Of a stretch of DNA of 35,195 nt, positions 10,064 through 17,861 are shown in pieces (within the stretch, counting starts at the first letter, position 1; each line of letters opens with the position of its first letter). The stretch is from VBAS01 sp035318985 (GTDB lineage Bacteria; Bacteroidota; Bacteroidia; Chitinophagales; Chitinophagaceae). A model generated the notes under the pieces. It ran no database searches. It worked only from the letters and a program-made list of their open reading frames with translations, and was not told the origin of the DNA. The translations under genes were made by a program, and so were the position numbers. Location of the stretch: assembly GCA_035318985.1 (NCBI GenBank), contig DATHDP010000004.1, forward strand, positions 1 to 35,195. The letters are read 5' to 3'.

Positions 10064-10092
10064 CCCCCTGTCCCCCTAAAGGGGTGACTTAG
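10062..10092 (+). repeat. C-rich interspersed repeat, left arm of an inverted pair
   Basis: ACCCCCTGTCCCCCTAAAGG starts within the kdgK stop region. A near-identical sequence occurs inverted at 10271-10301, so the 240-bp gap between kdgK and the YhcH gene is bounded by inverted copies. Each copy is itself partly palindromic (CCCCCTAAAGGGG). Such elements recur between genes in this group of bacteria; a terminator or boundary role is possible but not shown. Confidence 0.65.
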
Positions 10093-10190
10093 GTGGGATA
10101 TTCATTTTTTTATTTGTAAGTTCTTTGGAGATGTAGATTGAATAATTGTGTTACCAGCAGTATTACTACTATCATAATCTGTTGCGTCGC

Positions 10191-10202
10191 ACACTTCATC
10201 TT
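10191..10202 (-). repeat. TGCG-N-CGCA interspersed palindrome, copy 2
   Basis: GTTGCGTCGCAC inside the gap between kdgK and the YhcH gene is the reverse complement of the core found at 1980-1990 and 11524-11535. Only the palindromic core is well conserved here. I see no gene in the whole 10064-10302 gap. Confidence 0.5.
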
Positions 10203-10270
10203 TCTGTTCGCTACTGAGCAAAAGAACCTCAGTTATAATGAAACATCAATTTTGTAAACTTTTTTAAATC

Positions 10271-10301
10271 TAAGTTCCCCCTTTAGGGGGACAGGGGGTA
10301 A
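10271..10301 (-). repeat. C-rich interspersed repeat, right arm of the inverted pair
   Basis: CCCCCTTTAGGGGGACAGGG is the reverse complement of the element at 10062-10092 apart from a few bases. It ends one base before the ATG of the YhcH-family gene, so it forms that gene's 5' leader. Confidence 0.65.
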
Positions 10302-10302
10302 C

Positions 10303-10752
10303 ATGATCATTGATACATTAGGTAACGCACCAAAATATTTTTCAGTCCATCCTTTATTTGCAAAAGCATTTGAATACATAAGTCAGACCGATCTTGCAAA
10401 TGCTGCAGATGGTAAGTCAGACATTTCAGATGGCTTAAAAGCTATCTTCAGTAATGCGCCGGGTAAAACAATTGAAGTAAGTTGCGCAAAATTTGAATGT
10501 CATAATAAGAATATTGATATTCAACTTTGCATTAGTGGCTTTGAAACTATTGGATGGAAGCCAAGAGAAAAATGCGAAATACCCAATGGTGATTACCATG
10601 CTGAAAAAGATGTGCAGTTCTACAACGACACACCTGATACATTTTTTTCATTGAGAGATGGACAGTTTGCGATCTTCTTTCCTGAGGATGTACATGCACC
10701 AATGATAGGTGAGGGGACGATCAAGAAATTAGTAATTAAAATAAAAATATGA
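10303..10752 (+). CDS. YhcH/YjgK/YiaL family protein
   Basis: This 149-residue protein has the cupin-like YhcH/YjgK/YiaL fold (DUF386, also found as EbgC, the beta subunit of evolved beta-galactosidase). Visible landmarks are the central CHNKNIDIQLCISG strand, the KDVQFYND turn and the C-terminal FAIFFPEDVHAPM, with His and Asp residues that bind metal in this family, then KKLVIKIKI. Family members are tied to uncommon sugar and sialic or uronic acid use and may act as anomerases or isomerases of sugar acids; the exact substrate is unknown. Its position between kdgK and the KDPG aldolase points to uronate metabolism. Confidence 0.85.
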   Translation: MIIDTLGNAPKYFSVHPLFAKAFEYISQTDLANAADGKSDISDGLKAIFSNAPGKTIEVSCAKFECHNKNIDIQLCISGFETIGWKPREKCEIPNGDYHAEKDVQFYNDTPDTFFSLRDGQFAIFFPEDVHAPMIGEGTIKKLVIKIKI

Positions 10753-10756
10753 ATGA

Positions 10757-10822
10757 GTGGAACACTGATGACACTGATGTAAAGGATTTGAACGGATAAA
10801 ACCTGCGTAGATCCGTGTTCCA
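10757..10822 (+). repeat. Interspersed repeat with TGGAACAC/GTGTTCCA ends
   Basis: TGGAACAC at 10758-10765 and GTGTTCCA at 10815-10822 form inverted ends; inside is ACACTGATGACACTGATG and GGATAAAACCTGCGTAGATC. The layout resembles a dispersed repeat that I recall from Cytophagales and Chitinophagaceae genomes. A GTG in its right end could be misread as the start of the downstream aldolase. Confidence 0.55.
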
Positions 10823-10835
10823 TAAAAAAATTAAA

Positions 10836-11504
10836 ATGAGTAAGACACAACAAATAGCAGATGCAATAGTAAAGCAGGGAATGCTTCCTTTATATTTCAA
10901 TTCAAGTGAGGAAGTGAGTCTGGATGTATTAAAGGCAATTTATCGTGCAGGAGTGAAAGCTGTCGAATACACCAATCGTGGTGATGCAGCATTGGCAAAT
11001 TTTAAAAAGATGGTTGCTTTGCGCAATACAGAAATGCCAGGATTATTATTAGGTGTAGGAACAATTAAGAATATGCAGCATGCTACAGATTATATGGCTG
11101 CCGGCGCTGATTTTTTAGTTAGTCCTGGTTTTGTACCGGATGTTGCAGCATACTGTGTAAGCAATGATATTTTTTATGCACCGGGATGCATGACACCAAG
11201 TGAGATCATTGCTGCTGAAAATGCAGGTATCAAATTCATAAAATTATTTCCGGGAAATATGCTTGGCCCTGAGTTTTTAACGACTATAAAGGATATCTTT
11301 CCAAAGCTCCTTTTTATGCCAACCGGTGGTGTAGATACAACAAAAGAGAATATTGAAGGATGGTTTAAAGCAGGCGTCTGTGCCGTAGGAATGGGAAGCA
11401 AACTAATCAGTAAAAAACTGATGGAAGCAAAAGATTACGGAACAATTGAAACAGAGACTAAAAAGGTATTGGAACTGATCGGATCAATAAAGCCAGCTAA
11501 ATAG
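10836..11504 (+). CDS. eda: KHG/KDPG aldolase
   Basis: It splits KDPG into pyruvate and glyceraldehyde-3-phosphate, the last step of the pathway in this cluster. The 222-residue protein is a class I aldolase: the Schiff-base lysine lies in GIKFIKLFPGNMLGPEFL, the general-base glutamate region is AVEYTNRGD, and the phosphate-binding part is FMPTGGVDTTKENIEGW followed by AVGMGSKL. I chose ATG 10836 because it follows an A-rich leader (AAAAAAATTAAA). The in-frame GTG at 10815 lies inside an interspersed repeat and would add seven unconserved residues. Confidence 0.93.
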   Translation: MSKTQQIADAIVKQGMLPLYFNSSEEVSLDVLKAIYRAGVKAVEYTNRGDAALANFKKMVALRNTEMPGLLLGVGTIKNMQHATDYMAAGADFLVSPGFVPDVAAYCVSNDIFYAPGCMTPSEIIAAENAGIKFIKLFPGNMLGPEFLTTIKDIFPKLLFMPTGGVDTTKENIEGWFKAGVCAVGMGSKLISKKLMEAKDYGTIETETKKVLELIGSIKPAK

Positions 11505-11506
11505 TA

Positions 11507-11545
11507 GTACAAGTATGAAAGGATTGCGACGCAACGATGCTTAAC
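11507..11545 (+). repeat. Intergenic interspersed repeat, copy 3 (GTACAAG...TTGCGACGCAAC)
   Basis: GTACAAGTATGAAAGGATTG then CGACGCAACGATGCTTAAC lies between the aldolase and transporter genes. TTGCG-A-CGCAA is an odd palindrome. It matches the element at 1971-2003 in its GTACAAG start and palindrome, with a different spacer. Confidence 0.6.
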
Positions 11546-11580
11546 CGGAGTTACCGAGCTGGTATCATAAAAAATCTACG

Positions 11581-13155
11581 ATGCAACAAGCCATTGGAAA
11601 ATACAGGTGGACAATCTGCGCCCTGCTCTTTTTTGCTACTACTGTAAACTATCTCGACAGGCAAGTGTTGAGTTTGTTGCAGAAGGATCTTTCAGAACTT
11701 TTTGGCTGGACCAATACAAATTACGCCAACATTACTGCTGTTTTTCAATTTGGCTATGCAATCAGCCTTCTTTTAGCCGGCAGGATCATTGACAAGCTTG
11801 GAACAAAGAAAGGATATACATGGGCCATTATTATCTGGAGTATCGGGGCCATGCTTCATGCATTAGCAATTCCTATTGGCGAAGCATTTAATACAATACT
11901 TGGACTTTTTGGAATAACAGCATTGAGTGTTTCTGTTGCCGGTTTCATGGTTTGCCGTGCAGTTCTTGCATTAGGTGAGGCAGGTAACTTTCCTGCAGCT
12001 ATAAAGGCAACAGCAGAATATTTTCCTAAAAAAGAAAGATCATTTGCTACAGGGATTTTTAATTCAGGAGCAAATATTGGAGCTGTACTTGCACCGCTTA
12101 CTGTTCCATGGATTGGAAAGCATTGGGGGTGGGAGGTTGCATTTATTTTAGTGGGAGCTATTGGTTTCCTCTGGTTATTTTTCTGGCTATTTTTTTATGA
12201 TAAGCCTACAGAACAAAAACGATTATCAGCTTCAGAATTAGAATATATCAATTCAGATAAAGAAGACCTGGCAGTTACCGCAAAAACAAAAGAAAAAGTT
12301 TCATGGGTAAAATTGTTAGGCTATAAGCAAACATGGTCATTTGCCATCGGTAAATTTTTAACTGATGGTGTATGGTGGTTCTTTTTGTTTTGGTTACCGG
12401 GGTATCTAACTTCTCAATATGGTATGAGTAGTACTGAAGTGGCTATTCCATTAGCGGTACTCTATACAATGACAATGATCGGCAGTGTTGGCGGTGGATG
12501 GTTTCCCATGTATTATTTCAAAAAGGGCTATTCGCCTTATGATGGCCGAATGAAAGCGATGTTGATGATCGCAATAATTCCTTTGGTTGTTTTATTAGCT
12601 CAGCCATTAGGCGATTATAGTTATTGGATACCTGTTTTGTTGATCGGTGTCGGCACCTCGGCACACCAGGCATGGAGTGCAAATATTTTTACTACTGTTA
12701 GTGATATGTTCCCTAAAAAAGCTATAGGATCCGTTGTAGGTATTGGGGGAATGGCCGGCGGCATAGGAGGGGTGATCGTTTCAAAAGTGGGAGGCTGGCT
12801 ATTTGATTCATATAAGGCAGCGGGTATTGCAGAATCATGGGTTGCCGCAAAAGCGAATGGATTGGGTGATTATGTGTCAAGAATACACGCATTGGATCTT
12901 AGAACTAAGTTTGGCGATGTTGTTAGCCTCGATACGATCGATCTTAAAGGCTTGTCCAAGGAGGTTGCAGAACAATTAAAGAATATTGATGCGTCATCTT
13001 TTGATAAGCTCCTGGAGCTTCAAAAGCCCTTAGTTCATAGTCAAATGACCACATCCTATACTATTATGTTTGCCTTTTGCGCCGTTGCCTACCTGATTGC
13101 CTGGGTTATCATGAAAGCACTGGTACCAAAATATAAAGTTATCACGGACTTGTGA
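11581..13155 (+). CDS. exuT: MFS hexuronate transporter (ACS family, ExuT-like)
   Basis: An inner-membrane symporter likely to bring galacturonate and glucuronate into the cell. It has the anion:cation symporter pattern: TM1 with TTVNYLDRQVLSLL, the loop GRIIDKLGTKKGY, and RAVLALGEAGNFPAAIKATAEYFP in TM4. Twelve membrane segments can be traced. At 524 residues it is about 80-90 longer than E. coli ExuT. The excess lies in two inserts, one before TM4 (about residues 95-120) and a large soluble loop between TM11 and TM12 (about residues 420-475, from SYKAAGIAESW through LLELQKPLVHSQ). It closes the pathway cluster. Specificity for uronate is inferred from context. Confidence 0.87.
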   Translation: MQQAIGKYRWTICALLFFATTVNYLDRQVLSLLQKDLSELFGWTNTNYANITAVFQFGYAISLLLAGRIIDKLGTKKGYTWAIIIWSIGAMLHALAIPIGEAFNTILGLFGITALSVSVAGFMVCRAVLALGEAGNFPAAIKATAEYFPKKERSFATGIFNSGANIGAVLAPLTVPWIGKHWGWEVAFILVGAIGFLWLFFWLFFYDKPTEQKRLSASELEYINSDKEDLAVTAKTKEKVSWVKLLGYKQTWSFAIGKFLTDGVWWFFLFWLPGYLTSQYGMSSTEVAIPLAVLYTMTMIGSVGGGWFPMYYFKKGYSPYDGRMKAMLMIAIIPLVVLLAQPLGDYSYWIPVLLIGVGTSAHQAWSANIFTTVSDMFPKKAIGSVVGIGGMAGGIGGVIVSKVGGWLFDSYKAAGIAESWVAAKANGLGDYVSRIHALDLRTKFGDVVSLDTIDLKGLSKEVAEQLKNIDASSFDKLLELQKPLVHSQMTTSYTIMFAFCAVAYLIAWVIMKALVPKYKVITDL

Positions 13156-13443
13156 TGGCAGTTAAGCTTTGATGTTAAGTCCATTAGGCACGCCGAGAAA
13201 AAATTTCCGATCTATTCTTTCCTTTCACTTAACAATAACTTAATCTATAATTACTCTCTAAAGGATATTCATCTTTGCTAGTCGCAGACAGATAAACTAA
13301 TGCTTGTTTTAGTTTAGTATTTTTTGTGCCAATAATTACGAAGCTTGACATTTAATAAAAAATGTGACAGGTGGAAATTTTTATAATGTGCAGCTAATTA
13401 TTTTTCTATATTTTTGGTTTACCATTAAACCTAAAATATTCCG

Positions 13444-14286
13444 ATGATATTCGTCACACAGCTTCACCTGATATTTATATCAGTGAGCCTTCTCCTTCTA
13501 CGATCTTTCAGAGGAAGGTTGAGCAATAACCAAATGAAGGTTATATTTATCTTTTTTATTTTCTTATCCCTTTTCCCCGTCATTTTCCTGGCACCAACAG
13601 GCCAATTTTATCTTTCATTTAAAATATTTGACAAGCTCACTTTGTTTCTTTTTATACCTGCTTGCTACATTTATATCCTTAGCAATTTGTATAGACCCCA
13701 GGCTAAAAAAATAGACCCCTTTCATCTGCGTTTCTGGAAGATGAAATTCACAACATATGTAAATTCAAATAATAATTCCAGGCACAAAATTGTAAGAAGA
13801 TATAAGACTGAAACAAAGCACTCCGTATCGTTGAATATGTCCCAGGAACGAGTTGCCGACATACAGGAGAATATTCGTGATCATTTTTCAAAAAATAAAC
13901 CTTTTCTTAAGCATGGTTATTCTTTACGAATGCTTTCAGACGAAATACATCTTCCGCTGCACCAGTTATCAGCTTTTATCAATAGCTATTACAAAATGAA
14001 TTTTAATGACTTCGTCAATGAATACAGAATATTATCCTGCATAGAAAAGCTTTTAAAAAAGGAATGGGAGATCAAAAAACTTGAATCGATCGCAGAAGAA
14101 TCGGGGTTTAGCAATCGAAATACTTTTACTTCCGCTTTTAAAAAGGCAACTGGATTAAACCCATCAGAATTTATTAAGTATATAAAACAGGGAAAGGTTT
14201 TGGAAAATAAAAAGCCTGATACCGAAGGCGTCATCGACGAAGAAATGACTAAAATTTACAGGTTAATGAACAAGTTGGCGGGTTAA
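13444..14286 (+). CDS. AraC-type HTH protein with N-terminal membrane segments
   Basis: Residues 1-83 are hydrophobic and contain about three membrane helices (FISVSLLLL, VIFIFFIFLSLFPVIFL, LTLFLFIPACYIYIL). The C-terminal half (about 145-255) is an AraC/XylS double HTH with YSLRMLSDEIHLPLHQLSAFIN and the second-helix signature SGFSNRNTFTSAFKKATGLNPSEF. This suggests a membrane-bound transcription regulator with a shortened sensor. It is the first of three paralogs in a row and shares the leader motif ACCATTAAACC (13421-13431) with the second. It could control the uronate cluster upstream, but there is no direct sign of that. Confidence 0.8.
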   Translation: MIFVTQLHLIFISVSLLLLRSFRGRLSNNQMKVIFIFFIFLSLFPVIFLAPTGQFYLSFKIFDKLTLFLFIPACYIYILSNLYRPQAKKIDPFHLRFWKMKFTTYVNSNNNSRHKIVRRYKTETKHSVSLNMSQERVADIQENIRDHFSKNKPFLKHGYSLRMLSDEIHLPLHQLSAFINSYYKMNFNDFVNEYRILSCIEKLLKKEWEIKKLESIAEESGFSNRNTFTSAFKKATGLNPSEFIKYIKQGKVLENKKPDTEGVIDEEMTKIYRLMNKLAG

Positions 14287-14334
14287 AAGATAAAGTTCTT
14301 TTTATTATATATGAAGTGGTGAAAGCTTAAAAAG

Positions 14335-14366
14335 AAAGGAAGAAGTATTGAAATACTTCTTCCTTT
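14335..14366 (+). terminator. Terminator-like hairpin after the first AraC gene
   Basis: AAAGGAAGAAGTATT (14335-14349) pairs perfectly with AATACTTCTTCCTTT (14352-14366), leaving almost no loop. It lies 49 bp after the stop codon. No gene is seen in the rest of the 376-bp gap to 14663, which is very AT-rich. Confidence 0.6.
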
Positions 14367-14644
14367 GAGAAAACAACTGCTATTATTAGCAATTCTTAAG
14401 GCTAAACTATACTTCTCTAAGAACAGTATTAAAATTATTGGGGTCGTTATATATAAACAACTAATTGACCTTGCTTATTGACAGGATTTATAATTTAAGG
14501 CTATTCTCTTTTTTTTGTATTGCGATCATGAATAAGCTCTTTTACTTTTTTTGTTAAGTATTATAAGACTAAATTTAAATAACCCGAATATTTATTTTTT
14601 TATGTTTTTTACTTGACGTATTTTAGATATAGGCAACGTTTTTA

Positions 14645-14655
14645 ACCATTAAACC
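14645..14655 (+). promoter_or_regulatory. Shared leader motif ACCATTAAACC before AraC paralogs
   Basis: ACCATTAAACC lies 7 bp before the ATG of the second AraC gene, and the same 11 bases occur at 13421-13431, 12 bp before the ATG of the first. It may be a common 5'-UTR or binding site, or simply inherited from duplication of the gene with its leader. The third paralog lacks it. Confidence 0.35.
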
Positions 14656-14662
14656 ATTTTTT

Positions 14663-15130
14663 ATGAGAAATTTTCTTAACAGAATCTTTGGCCAACTATT
14701 GACCTTTAAGAAAAAATCCGCCAATCCCCGCACTATCATTATCCCTTCCGAAAAAAAGGCTTCAATTTTAAAGCAACTGGATGATCACATGCAACTACGA
14801 CAGCCTTATCTAATAGAAAATTATAGTTTAAAGGCGCTGGCAGATGATCTGAATGTGCAACAACTCCATTTATCCGCTTTACTCAATCATGAATTAGGGA
14901 TCAATTTTAATAATTATCTTAACCAATACAGGGTGAGGTATTGCAAAACACTTATTCAAAAAGGGGCGACACGCAAACTAAACTCAAAAGGATTAGCAAG
15001 TCAATGCGGATTTCATAACCGGAATACTTTTACCACAGCTTTCAAAAAATTTGCCGGGTGCACACCATCTGACTATACGAGACGCTATTATAACAGCAAC
15101 TACAGTAGTAGCACTGTATTTGAAAGTTGA
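14663..15130 (+). CDS. AraC-type HTH protein, minimal
   Basis: A 155-residue protein made almost wholly of the AraC DNA-binding domain: YSLKALADDLNVQQLHLSALLN for the first HTH and CGFHNRNTFTTAFKKFAGCTPSDY for the second. The first 35 residues are basic (FLNRIFGQLLTFKKKSANPR) and show no sensor or membrane domain. It is clearly paralogous to the proteins before and after it. Without an effector domain it may act by abundance, by binding a partner, or as a competitor for the sites of the membrane-bound paralog; all of these are inference. Confidence 0.75.
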   Translation: MRNFLNRIFGQLLTFKKKSANPRTIIIPSEKKASILKQLDDHMQLRQPYLIENYSLKALADDLNVQQLHLSALLNHELGINFNNYLNQYRVRYCKTLIQKGATRKLNSKGLASQCGFHNRNTFTTAFKKFAGCTPSDYTRRYYNSNYSSSTVFES

Positions 15131-15294
15131 GTCATATAGAGTACGTAGGGCTCTGATCGTTGCACTTATTAAAAATATAAGGCAGGCAGCAATATAAATC
15201 TTGGCAGTAAAAGATCCTTTACTCATTGCAATAGTTTTTCGTCATTGTATTTTTAGAGAAGGTCATTTATTTCTAATAGAAAAAATTGACATTA

Positions 15295-15780
15295 ATGACA
15301 AAACAAAATATACTTACTTATCTACGAAGTTTTTTTAATGATAAAAAGAAGGACACCACTTTTTTGATCCATTATAGGAAACATGATTCTGAGTTAATAA
15401 AGCGGCGGTTAAATGATCTGATGACAGAGAAAAAACCTTTTTTGCAAAGTAAATATCATATAAAGGACCTGGCAGGCGAACTTCAAATTCCTGTTCATCA
15501 ATTGTCAGCATATCTCAACCAGGTATTGGGAATGCATTTTAGTGATCATATAAACAAATACAGGATCGATCATTGTATTGAACTTATAAATGCAAATTCT
15601 TCCGATAGACCGAGTTTACAAAAGCTGTCAAGAATATGTGGATTTAATAATAGGAGTTCTTTTACTACAGCCTTTAAAAAATTTACAGGTCAAAAACCCT
15701 TTGATTATATTAAAAGGAGATATTTTCTGCAGATTATGAATAACTATAGAGATAAAGCAGTTAATAATTATAATTTTTAG
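15295..15780 (+). CDS. AraC-type HTH protein, minimal
   Basis: A 161-residue protein with the AraC double HTH: YHIKDLAGELQIPVHQLSAYLN and CGFNNRSSFTTAFKKFTGQKPFDY. The N-terminal 40 residues resemble those of the preceding protein in being short and basic. I chose ATG 15295 over the TTG three codons upstream. HQLSA-LN matches the first paralog better and TAFKKF-G matches the second, so all three derive from one ancestor. The gene is followed by a strong terminator at 15961. Confidence 0.75.
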   Translation: MTKQNILTYLRSFFNDKKKDTTFLIHYRKHDSELIKRRLNDLMTEKKPFLQSKYHIKDLAGELQIPVHQLSAYLNQVLGMHFSDHINKYRIDHCIELINANSSDRPSLQKLSRICGFNNRSSFTTAFKKFTGQKPFDYIKRRYFLQIMNNYRDKAVNNYNF

Positions 15781-15960
15781 CATCTGTGTGCCCTCAAAAT
15801 TTTATTCCGCCTTTAGTGAAGATTAACTTTAATAAACAAATTTGATATAGGTGGTCGTGAAAAATAGTAAGTAGATATTTCAAAAATAGTTGATAGAAAA
15901 TAATTGAACGATCTCAGTCCCTTAGTTGTTAGTTCTTAGGCAGTTTTGGTTATAGTTAAG

Positions 15961-15996
15961 AATAAGACCGCTTAACATCTTTTTAGCGGTCTTATT
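15961..15996 (+). terminator. Rho-independent terminator-like hairpin
   Basis: AATAAGACCGCT (15961-15972) pairs perfectly with AGCGGTCTTATT (15985-15996) across a 12-base loop. It would end transcription from the third AraC gene. The 615-bp gap 15781-16395 holds this hairpin and two more (16158, 16354) but no convincing gene. Confidence 0.75.
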
Positions 15997-16157
15997 TCTC
16001 CTGGCGTAAATGGAAAAAATATTTGATTCACTGGCGCTTAAGTAGGTTCTATTTAATTTAAAAACATCCGTTTTTGTTTTTTAGGCGGACGAAAAAAAGA
16101 TAGTTGATTTTGTGAATATTTGATTTTAAAGCATAACAAGTGTGACGGCGAGCAATC

Positions 16158-16187
16158 AAAGGCTGTGTATTTCTATATACAGCCTTT
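16158..16187 (+). terminator. Hairpin with terminator form
   Basis: AAAGGCTGTGTAT (16158-16170) pairs with ATATACAGCCTTT (16175-16187) with one G-T pair and a short loop. No coding gene lies directly upstream, so it may end a small unannotated transcript or be a secondary terminator. Confidence 0.5.
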
Positions 16188-16353
16188 ATTATTTCATGAA
16201 AGGAAAGCAATACAGAAAATGATTCTCTTACTTATTTTGATGCTATTGGCATATAGAGAAAAAGTGAAATCAAAACGCAGATACAAACTAAGCCAAAAAC
16301 AACGATCAGTGTGAGGCTTGGTTTTATTCAGGTTATTTTTCTCCGACCGAAAA

Positions 16354-16381
16354 AGAGAGTGCCATTTCAACAGCACTCTCT
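16354..16381 (-). terminator. Terminator of the outer-membrane protein gene
   Basis: On the - strand AGAGAGTGC and GCACTCTCT pair across a 10-base loop and are followed by a T run. It begins 14 bp after the stop of the gene at 16396-17040. Confidence 0.75.
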
Positions 16382-16395
16382 ATAGTTATGGTTAC

Positions 16396-17040
16396 TTACT
16401 TTCCTAATTTAAATGTCAATCCGCCTCCAAGGCTGAATTGCCATACGGTAGAGTATTCACTAAGGTAAATTGGGCCGTACCAGCTCCAATAATAATCGCC
16501 ACCAGTAGCCCTGGAAGCCGATAGTATCAGTGCCTGAAGTTTTAATCCCATTTTTGGAGAGAACCATATGTTAGTGCCGACTCTTCCACCCCAGGCAAAA
16601 TTGGTGTTCCTTGAACTTTTTCCCACTGATGGAGCTTCAAGATGGCTGCTAAAAACTCCTGCAATTACTCCGCCATATCCTTCTACTTTACCGCCATTCC
16701 CAAAATGTCCATCTCCGCTTAATAATATAAAATCATGTTTGAGATCGAAAGTTTCAGATTTGGCAGAACCACCGGTCGTAAGCTTAAAAGTAGCAGGAAC
16801 AGTAGTACTCCTATGCAAGTACAAAAGTTCTGCACTGCTCTGATGATTAAACATATATTGCAAACCACCACCAAATTGTACTCCTGCTTTCACTGTTCCA
16901 TAGTAGTAAGTATTTACATCATGCGCCACATCAAACCCATCATCAAATGTGTATGCAGCATAAAAATTAAGTCGGGCATGCTGGCCCATCATTGTTGTCA
17001 TAGTTCCGGCTAATACGAGCAATAGAAAGATCTTTTTCAT
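16396..17040 (-). CDS. Outer-membrane beta-barrel protein
   Basis: A 214-residue exported protein with signal peptide MKKIFLLLVLAGTMTTMMGQ. The mature part has alternating hydrophobic and polar strands with Gly and aromatic residues (VKAGVQFGGGLQYMF, FSLGGGLTFKLGK) and ends in a beta-strand typical of outer-membrane insertion. Its specific function cannot be read. It is followed by its own terminator, and the next gene upstream on the same strand encodes another small barrel; the 115-bp gap may include a promoter. Confidence 0.7.
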   Translation of the reverse strand: MKKIFLLLVLAGTMTTMMGQHARLNFYAAYTFDDGFDVAHDVNTYYYGTVKAGVQFGGGLQYMFNHQSSAELLYLHRSTTVPATFKLTTGGSAKSETFDLKHDFILLSGDGHFGNGGKVEGYGGVIAGVFSSHLEAPSVGKSSRNTNFAWGGRVGTNIWFSPKMGLKLQALILSASRATGGDYYWSWYGPIYLSEYSTVWQFSLGGGLTFKLGK

Positions 17041-17155
17041 GTTTATAAAATTTTAGTTAAGAAAATTTAATGGGTTTTTAAGTTGTGTGACTTTAATGAT
17101 AAACTGAATATTGGCGGAAAATTATTAATTAAATTCCTCTTTTCCAGATTTTTAA

Positions 17156-17719
17156 TTAGAAAACAAAAATGAGACTGAATTGTAATACACCATTTTTAAA
17201 ATCGGGATCGATATTGGCTGAATCAAAATCTCCCACTTTGCTCACCCCAACCATATAGCGGGCACCGATACCCAGACCCTTACTTTTCAAAAAACCCAGG
17301 CCAAATCCTATTGACAGGTCTGTACTTTTAGCAAAATCTTCGATTGTAGAATTGGGAATCTCTTCGCTTACTTTGAAGCCTGCCTGCGGACCAGCTTCAA
17401 CATAAAAACTTCCTTTGAATTGCCATTGCAGCATGATGGGTATATTGACATAAGAGACCTTATAATCTGCTTCGGTCACGCCATCATCGAGTTTAGCACC
17501 TTGTGAAGAAAATAGAACTTCAGGTTGCAAAACCAGGTGATCAAACTTGATCCGTACTAAACCACCGGCATGAAATGCCACCAATGAGCTTTTCTCAATA
17601 TTATTAAAATTACCACCGGTAAAGTTGCTGACGTTTACACCTCCTTTCAATCCGAACTGCAGTTGGGCATTCGCAACCCCCATTACCAGGAGAAGCGGAA
17701 GAAAAATAATCTTTTTCAT
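17156..17719 (-). CDS. Porin-family outer-membrane beta-barrel protein (PorT-like)
   Basis: A 187-residue protein with signal peptide MKKIIFLPLLLVMGVANAQ, then the pattern LQFGLKGGVNVSNFTGGNF that marks the Bacteroidota porin/PorT-like barrel family. Further barrel strands include VLQPEVLFSSQGAKL and YVNIPIMLQWQFKGSFYVEAGPQAG, and it ends in a strand with a C-terminal Phe (LQFSLIFVF). Family members are small eight-strand barrels of unknown role. Function beyond outer-membrane location is not known. Confidence 0.8.
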   Translation of the reverse strand: MKKIIFLPLLLVMGVANAQLQFGLKGGVNVSNFTGGNFNNIEKSSLVAFHAGGLVRIKFDHLVLQPEVLFSSQGAKLDDGVTEADYKVSYVNIPIMLQWQFKGSFYVEAGPQAGFKVSEEIPNSTIEDFAKSTDLSIGFGLGFLKSKGLGIGARYMVGVSKVGDFDSANIDPDFKNGVLQFSLIFVF

Positions 17720-17861
17720 AAATTAAGATTTAATAGTGAACAAAATGGTTTACCGTGTCGGTGTCTTTATATTGAGGTGACTCTTACTTATCAATTATTA
17801 TTGTTATAGTTCCTCCTTTTTATTTAGTTAAAAATATTGTTAGTGTAAGTTGTTTCCTCCA

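Noticed and set aside
10815..10835. GTG 10815 as start of the KDPG aldolase
   Set aside because: It lies within a dispersed repeat, and ATG 10836 has a better A-rich leader and fits the family N-terminus.
16120..16314. Short + strand frame of 64 codons
   Set aside because: It runs through a terminator hairpin (16158-16187) and its low-complexity protein has no support.
16349..16362. GAAAAAGAGAGTGC also occurs at 32654-32667 next to the right attachment site
   Set aside because: Here it is one arm of a normal gene terminator. The shared 14 bases are low in complexity and do not continue into the attachment core.
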